DNA of 64,000 bases from Arenibacter echinorum (GTDB taxonomy: Bacteria; Bacteroidota; Bacteroidia; Flavobacteriales; Flavobacteriaceae). The notes under the pieces are model-generated. The model was given only the letters and a program-made list of their open reading frames with translations. It had not been told where the DNA came from and did not search any database. Below, one piece after another: positions 46,770 through 55,722 of this stretch. The stretch spans positions 535,360 to 599,359 of the forward strand of contig NZ_QLLN01000001.1 of NCBI RefSeq assembly GCF_003259375.1, in the 5' to 3' direction. The translations under genes were made by a program, and so were the position numbers. Positions within the stretch are counted from its first letter, which is position 1. Every line of letters begins with the position of its first letter.

Positions 46770-48017
46770 ATGTTAGAAAACAGTAGATTATCGGTGGTAT
46801 TTGTCACTCGAAAATTGAATTTGGAAAATGGGAACATTAAGATCTATGCTCGGGTCACCGTGGATGGAAAAAGAGCGGAATTCAGTTTAAATCGGGAATT
46901 GCCAGTGTCCCTTTGGGACGAAAAACGCAAAAGAGGTAAGGGGTTTTCCAAATATGTAATCTCTCTAAACAAGTATTTGGATCAGGTTTTTACGGGATTG
47001 CACGAGGCACACCGGCAACTTTTGCAGGAGGAAGTTGACATTACTTCGGCCGGAATAAAGGCTCGATATTTAGGAGAGGACGATAGGGGCAAGACACTGC
47101 TCGATTTGATAAGCTATCACAATACCTCCATGATCAGCGTCCTTAGAAAAGGAACTATGAAGAACTATTACAGTACGGAACGTTGTATCAAGGAATTTTT
47201 AAAAGAGAAAATGGGCGTTGAGGATATTCCTCTTAAAAAACTGAATTATGGTTTTATTGTAGATTTTGAACAATATATACGGAAGTATAAACCGGCCACA
47301 CGAATGGGTTGTGCCAATAACGGTGCCATGAAACACATGGAGCGCTTAAAGAAGATGTCCAGGCTTGCCGTAAAACTGGAATGGTTGGAAAAGGACCCCT
47401 TTATCAATTATAAACTACGTTTTGAAAAAACAGAACGTCAATTTCTGACGGAAAGGGAACTGCAGCTCATTGAGGATACCACGTTTAATATTCCAAGTAC
47501 CCAACACATAAAAGACCTGTTCATTTTTGCCTGTTATACGGGTTTGTCTTTTATTGATGTTAGTGGGCTAAAAATTGACCATTTGGTAAAAGGAATGGAC
47601 GGTAACGATTGGTTATATACTAAAAGAACAAAGACAGATGAACCTTTGAAGATTCCTTTGCTACCCAAGGCCATGGAAATCATTGATAAATATAAAAGCC
47701 ATGCTAGTCTGCTTGAAAATGGAAGATTATTACCTATATACAGCAACCAAATGATCAACCGCACCCTTCGGGATATCACAACCGCCTGCGGTATTCGTAA
47801 AAAGATAACCTTTCATGTAGCCCGACATACCTTTGCCACGGCGATTACACTTTCCAATGGGGTGCCAATTGAAACCGTTTCCAAACTTTTGGGGCATACC
47901 AAGCTTTCAACTACTCAAATCTATGCTAGAGTGGTTGAAAAGAAGGTAGGGGAGGATATGCAGAATTTGATGGCTACGATGAAGCTAAAAAAGGTTAGAG
48001 CTGAGGAAATTTATTAA
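46770..48017 (+). CDS. Tyrosine site-specific recombinase (Bacteroidetes type)
   Basis: A 415-aa integrase with the Bacteroidetes layout: arm-binding domain (about 8-95), SAM-like core-binding domain (about 107-205) and catalytic domain (225-400). Active-site residues are His349 and Arg352 in HVARHTFAT, His376 in LGHTKLS and Tyr385 in TQIYARV. At the Arg I position there is Ser260 (YTGLSFIDV), as known for the CTnDOT integrase IntDOT. The gene lies 226 bases after tRNA-Pro and points into the island, so it is probably the integrase that inserted it. Confidence 0.93.
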   Translation: MLENSRLSVVFVTRKLNLENGNIKIYARVTVDGKRAEFSLNRELPVSLWDEKRKRGKGFSKYVISLNKYLDQVFTGLHEAHRQLLQEEVDITSAGIKARYLGEDDRGKTLLDLISYHNTSMISVLRKGTMKNYYSTERCIKEFLKEKMGVEDIPLKKLNYGFIVDFEQYIRKYKPATRMGCANNGAMKHMERLKKMSRLAVKLEWLEKDPFINYKLRFEKTERQFLTERELQLIEDTTFNIPSTQHIKDLFIFACYTGLSFIDVSGLKIDHLVKGMDGNDWLYTKRTKTDEPLKIPLLPKAMEIIDKYKSHASLLENGRLLPIYSNQMINRTLRDITTACGIRKKITFHVARHTFATAITLSNGVPIETVSKLLGHTKLSTTQIYARVVEKKVGEDMQNLMATMKLKKVRAEEIY

Positions 48018-48444
48018 GCTATAAAATAATGTTTTGCGGCTGTTTGAACGAATTCATTCAGGCAGGTTATGTAACTTTGCTTTGGGTGCGGCATAAAAAG
48101 TAAAGATTGAGATTCTTTACTTTTTTGAGTGTCCCGATATGGCTATCGGGAGGTGTGCTGGCGTATTTGGTATTTGTTTTCTCAGGCCCTCGCTGCATCT
48201 CGTACAAATTTTTTAAGATTATCAATCTTCAAAAATTATGTGGTCTTCTAAAAGTTTCTTCTAAAAAATTAATGGAACACTTTTTATGCTAGCCGACAAT
48301 AGGAGGGGAGTGTAATATGTGTGGAATGTTATTTTTACTATTTTCTCCAAAATATGTTACGGTTTTCCGTAAACGATTACTTGTTAAATTTTGATATATT
48401 TGATTTAGACCATTCAACACAAAACATCAATTACCACTAGTTTA
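48018..48444. other. Gene-poor region with two hairpins
   Basis: No supported gene. CCCGATA/TATCGGG (48133-48139 with 48144-48150) and an AAGATT/AATCTT hairpin flanked by T and A runs (about 48210-48236) are visible. These resemble small repeats scattered in flavobacterial genomes, from memory. Confidence 0.4.
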
Positions 48445-48549
48445 ATGATAGAGCGTATTAAGAACTATTTAAGTCTTATTTCTAAAGAGATTGAAGAACA
48501 TTTATATGAAGAATTTGAAATTAATAGCGATATGGCTATTTCGGAGTGA
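48445..48549 (+). CDS. Possible 34-aa protein or gene fragment
   Basis: A short ATG frame, MIERIKNYLSLISKEIEEH then LYEEFEINSDMAISE, charged and helical in appearance. A hairpin (GGTTCTTCC with GGAAGAACC, 48552-48579) follows the stop within 3 bases, which supports an expressed unit. It is not recognised; it could be the start of a truncated gene, since island rearrangement is evident just downstream. Confidence 0.35.
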   Translation: MIERIKNYLSLISKEIEEHLYEEFEINSDMAISE

Positions 48550-48551
48550 TG

Positions 48552-48579
48552 GGTTCTTCCTCAAATTTGGGGAAGAACC
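48552..48579 (+). terminator. Hairpin after the 34-aa frame
   Basis: GGTTCTTCC (48552-48560) pairs with GGAAGAACC (48571-48579), extendable inward with one G-T pair. There is no clear T run, so the terminator call is tentative. Confidence 0.4.
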
Positions 48580-48584
48580 GTTTA

Positions 48585-48640
48585 TCAGTGCCACCCATTC
48601 CGTTTCAATCTGTGCCACTTAAGGTAAAAAAGAAAAAATA
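48585..48640. repeat. Dispersed repeat, copy A
   Basis: Begins TCAGTGCCACCCATTCCG and contains a second GTGCCACTTAAGG, so the GTGCCAC core is repeated inside about 22 bases apart. Related copies start at 61805 and 63853. The doubled core resembles the multiple terminal repeats of IS21-type elements, but this is not established. Confidence 0.55.
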
Positions 48641-48672
48641 CTCCAGCTTTTGCTAGGCACATATTAAATGTA

Positions 48673-48682
48673 AGCTATTACC
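48673..48682. repeat. Target-site duplication, left copy (AGCTATTACC)
   Basis: Identical 10-base sequence found at 49934-49943 on the other side of the ISAs1 element. Confidence 0.9.
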
Positions 48683-49933
48683 CAGGGCAAACTCACACTT
48701 TTATTCCTAATATTTTGGTCATATAGTTATTGTCATAGGCCGCTTTAAGTCTTTTGCCTTTTAAGCCTTGCTTGGTCTGTTTGTCCTGTCTCAACAGGTT
48801 TAAGGCAATTTTGCTCAGTATCGAGAAGTTTTGGGCGGCATTTCCCGCTCTTTTTCTTGATGCATCTTCCGAGAAGGCGACATCCAATACCCAATGTAAT
48901 TTATTTTCAATTCCCCAATGTAGGCGTATCATTTTCTGGAAGGCCTCCGCACTGTTCTCCAAGCTTGAGATATAATATCGGGTAGCCGTTTCTTTGGATC
49001 TTGCACTATTTTTAAACTCCCTGATGCTTTCAATTTTTATGATGCTCTTTAATTTGGTCCATTTATCCGTGTTTTCTATAAAGTCAAAAGTATTGATGAC
49101 ACTACAGCTACGTGTCTCTATTCTACCATGGCCCAGGTCGTCATGGATATGGGTCCCGATAGCTTTGCCAAATCTAAATTCATCTTCGATATCCCGGTGC
49201 AACCGCTTTTGATTGTCCTTTACGGCCAAGATGTAATCGGCCCCTTGCCCAACATTGGTCTTGGCAATATGTTCTTGGCAACCCATGGCATCTATGGTGA
49301 TTACACAGTCTTTTATGGCAATAAGCTCCAAGAGTTTTGGGATGGCGGTAATTTCGTTGGACTTCTCGCAGACCTTGACCTGGCCCAAAACCATGTTGTT
49401 GTCACTGGCCCAGGCACTTACCATATGAAAAGGGGACTTCTTTCCATTGGATCTGGATCCTCTTAGCGTTTTGCCATCAATGGGGATAACCTCGCCATCG
49501 GTAAGATCGGCCAATCCCGATACCCAGCCCATAAAGCAGGATTCGAACTGTTCTGGATCTATTGATGAGAATACACGGTTGAAGGTGTCATCGGAAGGTA
49601 TGCCATTGGGAAGATCCAGGAACGAACGTAAAAAATCCTCTTTTGCCCTGGCGTATGTTTCCATATCTTTCCATGTATCCGCGGCACAGATCACCGAAAT
49701 TATACCAATAAGAAGGATATCGTCCAATCTGTGAAGCTTGTTTATATCGCTCCTGGGGTCGTCCATCTTGCTGAAAATGGACTTGAAATTGTGGATTGTT
49801 TTCAACAACAATCAATTATCAGTACAATATACAAATAATCGACCTAAAAAACAACACTTATTTACTTGAATTACATCTATTTGGATGAAATTTTATTGAA
49901 GATGTATTTATTGGAAAGTGTGAGTTTGCCCTG
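48683..49933 (-). mobile_element. Intact ISAs1-family insertion sequence
   Basis: A 1251-bp element bounded by 19-bp perfect inverted repeats CAGGGCAAACTCACACTTT (48683-48701 and complement of 49915-49933) and by a 10-bp direct duplication of target, as usual for ISAs1. It carries one full transposase gene. Perfect ends, duplication and open frame point to a recent insertion. Confidence 0.93.
48693..49811 (-). CDS. ISAs1 family transposase
   Basis: A 372-aa DDE transposase. The N-terminal DDE_Tnp_1-associated domain (DPRSDINKLHRLDDILLI) and the catalytic aspartates in VIPIDGKTLRGS and VITIDAMGCQ are present, as is the late Glu in HWGIENKLHWVLDVAFSED. No ATG gives this N-terminus; the frame starts at one of three successive TTG codons from 49811. 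The stop lies within the left inverted repeat. Undamaged and probably active. Confidence 0.92.
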   Translation of the reverse strand: MLLKTIHNFKSIFSKMDDPRSDINKLHRLDDILLIGIISVICAADTWKDMETYARAKEDFLRSFLDLPNGIPSDDTFNRVFSSIDPEQFESCFMGWVSGLADLTDGEVIPIDGKTLRGSRSNGKKSPFHMVSAWASDNNMVLGQVKVCEKSNEITAIPKLLELIAIKDCVITIDAMGCQEHIAKTNVGQGADYILAVKDNQKRLHRDIEDEFRFGKAIGTHIHDDLGHGRIETRSCSVINTFDFIENTDKWTKLKSIIKIESIREFKNSARSKETATRYYISSLENSAEAFQKMIRLHWGIENKLHWVLDVAFSEDASRKRAGNAAQNFSILSKIALNLLRQDKQTKQGLKGKRLKAAYDNNYMTKILGIKV

Positions 49934-49943
49934 AGCTATTACC
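49934..49943. repeat. Target-site duplication, right copy (AGCTATTACC)
   Basis: Second copy of the 10-base duplication flanking the ISAs1 element. Confidence 0.9.
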
Positions 49944-50081
49944 TAAGTTTTTTTTTCTTTTATAGTTAATATTTTATTACAAAAAAGTAAGAAATAGTGT
50001 ATATTAAATAAATAATCTACTAATTTTATTAATGTGTATATACATAAGTAATTTTTATTAATCTTTTAAAAATTTTTAATT

Positions 50082-50303
50082 ATGAAAACAAAAAATTATT
50101 TAAAATTATTAGGTGGTTTATTAGTAGCTGTTGTGATGGCGGTTAATTATGTTAACATTAATAGTAGTTCGGCAAATTCTTTTTCTGTTATAGAGGTTAA
50201 AGATGCCAAGGCATCTGGCTTTTGTGTTTACAGTGATTGGGATACATGTATTGAAGAGGGTGGTGGTGAATGGTATACACTTTATGATTTTGAAGAAATA
50301 TAA
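50082..50303 (+). CDS. NVEALA-like small secreted protein
   Basis: A 73-aa protein with a basic start (MKTKNYLK), a hydrophobic segment (residues about 9-23), a linker, and then VIEVKDAKASGFC at the place where NVEALA-family proteins carry their name-giving motif. A42-K43-A44 forms an A-x-A site. Cleavage after it would release a 29-residue peptide with two cysteines (C48, C56), eight acidic and no basic residues. Such families are multicopy in gut Bacteroidetes and of unknown function. Family assignment rests on architecture, not close identity. The next genes may have been its operon before an IS30 insertion. Confidence 0.6.
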   Translation: MKTKNYLKLLGGLLVAVVMAVNYVNINSSSANSFSVIEVKDAKASGFCVYSDWDTCIEEGGGEWYTLYDFEEI

Positions 50304-50534
50304 AAGTCTCATGGATTATTCATTGTTTTACTTTGTACTATCATATTTGTTGTCAAGTTAAGGGGGTTCTGCTAAATTTTATTGATTTATCTCAGATGAA
50401 TAGACTGTAGTTCAAAGTGTATCCAAGTATGATTTGCTTTAACGTTTTGGAGATATGTTATTTTGCCTCTTGGATTTATTATATCATAGAAGGGGAATTT
50501 GGCTTAGATTCAATTGCTATTGAAAGTTTTTGAT

Positions 50535-50576
50535 GGGAGTTTTCCTTCGGGGGTATCCCCGAAGGAAAAATTCCCC
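50535..50576. repeat. Long palindrome
   Basis: TTTTCCTTCGGGG (50540-50552) pairs perfectly with CCCCGAAGGAAAA (50557-50569) around a 4-base loop, and GGGA...TCCC extends the arms with mismatches. It could be a two-way terminator or the edge of the degraded IS30 copy that starts about 25 bases later. The stretch 50304-50534 holds no gene I can support. Confidence 0.6.
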
Positions 50577-50601
50577 AAAAAAGTCAAATAGTTGTGTTAA
50601 G

Positions 50602-51545
50602 AGCTACAAACAAATGACCTTGGAACAAAGGTCTGTTGTTGAGTGGAAGTTGAAAAACGGCCTTAAGAAGATAGATATATTCATAAAGCATCCATTGCCG
50701 AGTCGTCCCTTTCCCAAGAGCAGGAAAGGAACTAGGGAAGACGGGGCGTTAACAATACCAAAGATACCGAAATAATTGTAGACGAGCGAATGAGGGAAGG
50801 ACATGTGAAAAAGCGTTTTACGCCCAAGATGTAGCTTTATGAATGGGACAAGCTCTGGAATTACTAATGGTCCCTCTAAGTGATAACAAGTAGTGCACGT
50901 CTGAGGGATATAGATATGGTCTGTCGTGAGCGCATCTAAATAAGGATATGGGAGGACAAGGCTATTGGAGGTAAACTTTACAAGAGTTTGAGGAATTCTT
51001 ACGTAAAATATAAACGATACTGAGAAAAGACAATAGTGGGCATACTGGGAAGGGTCGCCATAGATAAGTTCCTCTCGATTGTGGAAAACAAGAAAACTGT
51101 CGGGAACTTCAAGGAAGACCTTATCATCGAAAAGGGGCATAAGGGTGCATTTTGGACAGGTGCTCCAGCTTACTGTTAGTCGAAAATGTCGGTGGAAATG
51201 CAATCGATAAGTTCTTCAAGATCACAGTAAATGCACAAGAACTTTATAAGGAATGAATCCATATTAATCCAATGACAAAGGTAAGGAGATCTCTGGGCAT
51301 ATGAAAATCGCCAAGAAATCGGTTGTAATGTATTTTTCATATATCCATAAGTATCTTGGGAACGGGCATCAATGAGTATACCAACAAATTATTGAGAAAG
51401 TATTTTTCCAAGGATTCACCTTTGGGCAACGTGCAAAACAACCAAATTGGTCATGTAGTTAAATTACTTGATGACAGATCAAGGAAAAAATTGGATACGG
51501 AACACCCTAAAAAGTATTTTTTGGATGTATTCACAAAAAATCAAA
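50602..51545 (+). pseudogene. Degraded IS30-family transposase
   Basis: Pieces of an IS30 transposase appear in order but in changing frames with stops: YKQMTLEQRSVVEWKLKNG (HTH start), RVAIDKFLSIVENKKTVG, FKEDLIIEKGHKGAFWTG (DDE core), then GTGINEYTNKLLRKYFSKDS and LLDDRSRKKLDTEHPKKYF (C-terminal end). Many substitutions and frameshifts show an old insertion. It separates the NVEALA-like gene from the rest of the cargo and ends only about 30 bases before the BF3164-type gene. Confidence 0.85.
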
Positions 51546-51573
51546 ACATACATATGCTAGTATAATCGACCTT

Positions 51574-52782
51574 GTGATGATTAATTATTTTAAGTTGCGC
51601 TTTGTTTTTATGATACGTATTTTACGAACATGTTATAGGAATATTTATAAAGGATTTTATAAGATACATCCGCCTCTACATATATACTGTTTAAAAATAC
51701 TAGCAACGTGTGTTCTGTTGGGTTGTGCTAACAACTACAATAATCCGTTAAACGATTTTTCTAAAGATAATGAGATTGTACTGGTAGGTGAGGAAATCCG
51801 ATTTCAAAGCGACACAATACTATTTCGGCCCCGTAAATTCGAAGTTTATGACACCTTGGCCATTTTTAATGATAATACAGGTGAGGCGGGTTTTAGTATT
51901 GTCAATTTAAAAGATGGCCGTTTAGTAGAGAAGTTTGGTTTTGCGGGCAATGGAGAATCCGAAATGAATATTAATGCAGTTTCAATGGAAAATGGTGTCG
52001 CAAACAATGATTCAGTTTTTAGTATTACCCAGGTAAACTCTCCGCATAAAATCTTTCGCTATAATTGGGACAGTTTATTAAATAAATCTGAATACAGGCC
52101 GAAACCTATTTTTTATTCAACAAAAATTACTTTTTCGAATACTTATTTCTTGAACGATTCAATTCTATTCGGTAAGTTTTTAACTTCAAATATGGATAAC
52201 AAAACCTTTGGCGTTTTGAACCTCTATACAAACAAATTAACAACGGGTATTGAAGTACCCGGAAATGAAAATAATAAAACCCAAAGCGAAAAGGATTCTT
52301 TGTACTTCAAATATTTAAATATGAGAATGGATAATAGAGTAGCCTATAGACCAGGAAGCTTCCATGAATTTGCTTGTTTTTCTGGTAAAGGAGCAGTAAT
52401 TCAAATAATATCGGTTGACAAAAATTATCGTTTAAAGAAAAAATATCAAAAAGTATACTATCTGCCTACTTTTAATCTTCTTGTAGGACCAAATTCAAAG
52501 AAAATTGTTGCAGGGAAGGACAGTAAAAAAGGCTTTCGCAATATTGCGGTTAGTGATAAAAATATCTTCGCCCTTTACAGTGGCCCTTTGTTGAACGACA
52601 GTGATGAAAACTTCAATATATCCGATATTGTCTTGGTTTATGATTGGGAAGGGAATCCAGTAAATAGAATTAAATTGGACAGAAAAGTGAATACAATAGC
52701 TATCGACAGAGAAAATTTCACACATTTATATGGAATGATGGACTCTAACAAATTAATTAAATATGTATTATCTGAAAACTAG
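51574..52782 (+). CDS. BF3164/TolB-like beta-propeller lipoprotein
   Basis: A 402-aa protein whose lipobox VLLGC lies unusually late, near residue 51. The body fits the BF3164 family of six-bladed TolB-like propellers (ILFRPRKFEVYDTLAIFND; IVNLKDGRLVEKFGFAGNGE; IALDR-like IAIDRENFTHLYGMMDSNK). The ATG at 51574 gives an N-terminus too long for a normal signal; another ATG is at 51610. The 5' end may have been altered by the adjacent IS30 remnant. In Bacteroides this family often neighbours NVEALA genes, from memory. Function unknown; an outer-surface binding role is inferred. Confidence 0.72.
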   Translation: MMINYFKLRFVFMIRILRTCYRNIYKGFYKIHPPLHIYCLKILATCVLLGCANNYNNPLNDFSKDNEIVLVGEEIRFQSDTILFRPRKFEVYDTLAIFNDNTGEAGFSIVNLKDGRLVEKFGFAGNGESEMNINAVSMENGVANNDSVFSITQVNSPHKIFRYNWDSLLNKSEYRPKPIFYSTKITFSNTYFLNDSILFGKFLTSNMDNKTFGVLNLYTNKLTTGIEVPGNENNKTQSEKDSLYFKYLNMRMDNRVAYRPGSFHEFACFSGKGAVIQIISVDKNYRLKKKYQKVYYLPTFNLLVGPNSKKIVAGKDSKKGFRNIAVSDKNIFALYSGPLLNDSDENFNISDIVLVYDWEGNPVNRIKLDRKVNTIAIDRENFTHLYGMMDSNKLIKYVLSEN

Positions 52783-52816
52783 TCAGTAAAAGTTAGTGAC
52801 TTAATTATTTTAGAAA

Positions 52817-53257
52817 ATGGAAAATGAATACAAAATATTGCTATGGACAATATTACTTTTTATTGGATTGACTGGATGTAATCAAAAACACAAAGACAAG
52901 AATAATGAATATAATTTGGAATTTAAGAATGTGCAAAACGATAGTGTTAAGATTGAGTTTATTACAAATACTACTATCAATATAGGTTCCGTTAAGATAG
53001 GCGATACAATTAAAAGGGTTTTTAAATATAAGAATGTAGGGCAACACCCATTTTTAATTTATAACGCAGAGGCTACTTGTGGCTGTACGGTAGCTTATTT
53101 TAATGATAGCCCTTTACCTGTTGGAAAGACTGATTCGATAATTGGCATCTTTGTAAGTGATGAACACATGAAAGGTTTTGTAAACAAAGTAGTGACTGTT
53201 AACAGTAATTCACCATTATCCCCATTTTTATTGACATTTTATGGTAGGGTGGAATGA
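52817..53257 (+). CDS. DUF1573 lipoprotein
   Basis: A 146-aa lipoprotein (FIGLTGC). The DUF1573 immunoglobulin-like fold is seen as INIGSVKIGDTIKRVFKYKN, ATCGCTVAYF and DSIIGIFVSDEHMKG. The CGC pair is a family hallmark. Function is unknown; the family is found in cell-surface clusters of Bacteroidetes. It starts 34 bases after the BF3164-type gene. Confidence 0.85.
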   Translation: MENEYKILLWTILLFIGLTGCNQKHKDKNNEYNLEFKNVQNDSVKIEFITNTTINIGSVKIGDTIKRVFKYKNVGQHPFLIYNAEATCGCTVAYFNDSPLPVGKTDSIIGIFVSDEHMKGFVNKVVTVNSNSPLSPFLLTFYGRVE

Positions 53258-53356
53258 AACTTTGGCTCTTTACAGTACTATAGAACCAATGATTGTTGGC
53301 TTGTTACATTTATTAAGCATAAGGGCTATTCCACTTCATATTCTATTTTGTTTCCA

Positions 53357-55564
53357 ATGAGTAAAAGATTATTTGTTCTTTTGGTAAATCTACAAATATT
53401 GGTATTTTTTCTTCTCCTATTCTATAATTGTGTGGATTTAAGAAGATATCCATATCCGAAAGGTGTGCTTTCCTCTTTAGAAAAAGCGGGGGAAAATAAA
53501 ATGGAATTGATTAAAGTGCTAGATCATTATAAAAAGTATCCACAAGACAGTTTAAAATATAGGGCGGCCTGTTTTCTTATATCTAATATGAAGGGTCATT
53601 TTTCATCAAAAAGGATTGAGTCCTACCCAGATTTAGTAAAAGAATCATTTAAAAAAATTGACTCGCTTACCAAAGTAATCTTCTTTCATGAGGCAGATAC
53701 TTCACTTTTCCGGTTTGCAGATTATCTTCATAATATTCTAGACACAAAGGATTTCGCTCCGACAAAGGGCTTTGTAGATTCCCTGATAAAAAGAACTTAC
53801 CCTGATACTGTTGACGTAAAATTCCATAGAAAAAAAGTTGTACATTTTGAGCACTTTGTAGATAGTATTGGCAAGGAATTGCTATTCAATATCCAAACGG
53901 AAAATCAAACCAACGGAATTTATCCCGATTTGAAAAATATCTCCTGCAACTGGTTGATTGACCATATTGATAATGCGTTTTCCTGTTGGAAGAAGTCCCC
54001 TTTTGCAAGGGATTTGAGTTATAACGAGTTCAAGAACACCTTGTTGACATATAGGAGCATGAATGAATCTGTGGATACATATTCCAGTTATATTAATAAT
54101 TATTTTTACGGTATTGTTCATTCTAATGATTCTTTAAACCTTGCTAATACCGTGAGACGCTTAAATTTTGCCACCTATTGTCTCGATGTTTTCGAGGACA
54201 ATGGCCATAAAATCGGAAATTTAGGGTTTTACGATATTTTACAGTTTTATAAGTTCGATTGCGACCGACATTCCGAATGGACAGTAAGGGTATTAAACGC
54301 ATGTGGCGTTCCCGCTTATTTGGACTATACTTCGGGTTACTTTAACAGGGACAAAATACATTATGGGGTATCGGTACGGGATACTTCAGGAATTTATCAC
54401 CATTATTCCCCTAAATGGCAACAGTTAGGTGATTACAGGCATCAAAACGAATTATCCAAAATGTACAGAAATATGTATGTCAAACAGAGGTGCCCAAGAA
54501 CATTGGCCAGCATTAATGAATACGTCCCGAATACATTCAAAAACCCATATATGAAGGATGTAACCGAGGAATACCACAAGGTTACCACCTTTTCAGTTCC
54601 CTACAAGTTTAAGAAGGATAGTACCAATAGAAAATTGGGCTATTTGGCGATATTTAGCCCTAGAGGCTGGAAGCCCATTGCCTGGGGAGAGATTGATTAT
54701 GACCGTAAAAAAATCAATTTTGAAAAAGTTCCTGTAAATGCAACTTATATTGTTGGTATCTATGATTCCAATGGGTTCATTCCAATCTCCAACCCATTAC
54801 ATATCGATTTCGACAGAAAGGTTATGGAAATAGCTCCCAACAACAATCCGATTACCTTACGACTTACTCGTAAATTTCCCTTGAAATACCATTTAATTGA
54901 GTTCATGAAGGATATGATTGGCTCCAAAATACAAGGGGCCAACAGCGCGGATTTTTCGGATGCAATAGACCTCTATTCCATTGGCTCATCAGACATTTTG
55001 GATTTTTCAGTGAAAGCCTTACCTATTTCGACAAAAAAGAAATTTAGGTATGTGAGGTGTATTAGTAATGGTAAACCGCTTAATATTGCAACTTTTGAGG
55101 TGTTCTCTTCAGTAAATCAAAACATGAATATTGTCAAAGGGTCGGAACCTTCTATCTTGTCTGAGGAAAAATTAAGAAACGTGGATGTTGGTCTTTATAC
55201 AAAATTGAATGGTAACCTTTTACCTTCAAGCCAAGATGTAGAGCGGGCCTTGGATGGCAACCTAGAAACATACGTTACAACTTTTTCCATAGGTATCGAT
55301 TTTGGAAGCCCTCAGCACATTTCACAAGTAAGGTTTGCCCCCAGAAATGCCAACAATGGAATAGTGATTGGGGATAATTACGAGCTTTTATATTACGATA
55401 AGAGATGGAAAAGTGGAGGCTCCAAAATTGCAGAGTATAACTTTTTAAAATTTGAGAATGTACCCGAGAATACGATATACTGGTTAAGAAACAAGGACCA
55501 CGGTAAGGAAGAATTACCCTTTGTTTATAGGGACGGTAAGCAAATATTCGTAAACGAACGTTAG
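53357..55564 (+). CDS. Transglutaminase-like protein with C-terminal discoidin-like domain
   Basis: A 735-aa protein with an N-terminal hydrophobic anchor (FLLLFYNC, possibly a lipobox). Residues about 270-370 form a transglutaminase-like papain fold: FYKFDCDRHSEWTVRVLNA with the Cys, GVPAYLDYTSGYF, and the His in KIHYGVSV. The catalytic triad looks mostly present, though the usual GxCxxxA spacing is altered (DCDRHSEW). The C-terminal part (about 600-735) is sandwich-like (ALDGNLETYVTTFSIGIDFG). Such enzymes cross-link or cleave peptides; substrate unknown. ATG at 53357 is preferred over an upstream TTG. Confidence 0.75.
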   Translation: MSKRLFVLLVNLQILVFFLLLFYNCVDLRRYPYPKGVLSSLEKAGENKMELIKVLDHYKKYPQDSLKYRAACFLISNMKGHFSSKRIESYPDLVKESFKKIDSLTKVIFFHEADTSLFRFADYLHNILDTKDFAPTKGFVDSLIKRTYPDTVDVKFHRKKVVHFEHFVDSIGKELLFNIQTENQTNGIYPDLKNISCNWLIDHIDNAFSCWKKSPFARDLSYNEFKNTLLTYRSMNESVDTYSSYINNYFYGIVHSNDSLNLANTVRRLNFATYCLDVFEDNGHKIGNLGFYDILQFYKFDCDRHSEWTVRVLNACGVPAYLDYTSGYFNRDKIHYGVSVRDTSGIYHHYSPKWQQLGDYRHQNELSKMYRNMYVKQRCPRTLASINEYVPNTFKNPYMKDVTEEYHKVTTFSVPYKFKKDSTNRKLGYLAIFSPRGWKPIAWGEIDYDRKKINFEKVPVNATYIVGIYDSNGFIPISNPLHIDFDRKVMEIAPNNNPITLRLTRKFPLKYHLIEFMKDMIGSKIQGANSADFSDAIDLYSIGSSDILDFSVKALPISTKKKFRYVRCISNGKPLNIATFEVFSSVNQNMNIVKGSEPSILSEEKLRNVDVGLYTKLNGNLLPSSQDVERALDGNLETYVTTFSIGIDFGSPQHISQVRFAPRNANNGIVIGDNYELLYYDKRWKSGGSKIAEYNFLKFENVPENTIYWLRNKDHGKEELPFVYRDGKQIFVNER

Positions 55565-55722
55565 TTTAACAGGTTTCGGAGTTTGTGAATATTTTTTTCA
55601 TTTTACATGGACTATATGGAGATGTGGATAATTTCCGATTATTGTAATACTCACTTTCTATAAAATTTGAAAAAGCCTTAGCCCCTTGAATCCTGAAAGT
55701 TATTTTGCAAAAGGACATTGAA

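Noticed and set aside
48107..48292. 61-aa plus-strand frame
   Set aside because: Runs across small hairpins, has no start context and no recognisable pattern.
50604..51203. 199-aa minus-strand frame
   Set aside because: Antisense to the decayed IS30 transposase, whose protein pieces read clearly on the plus strand.
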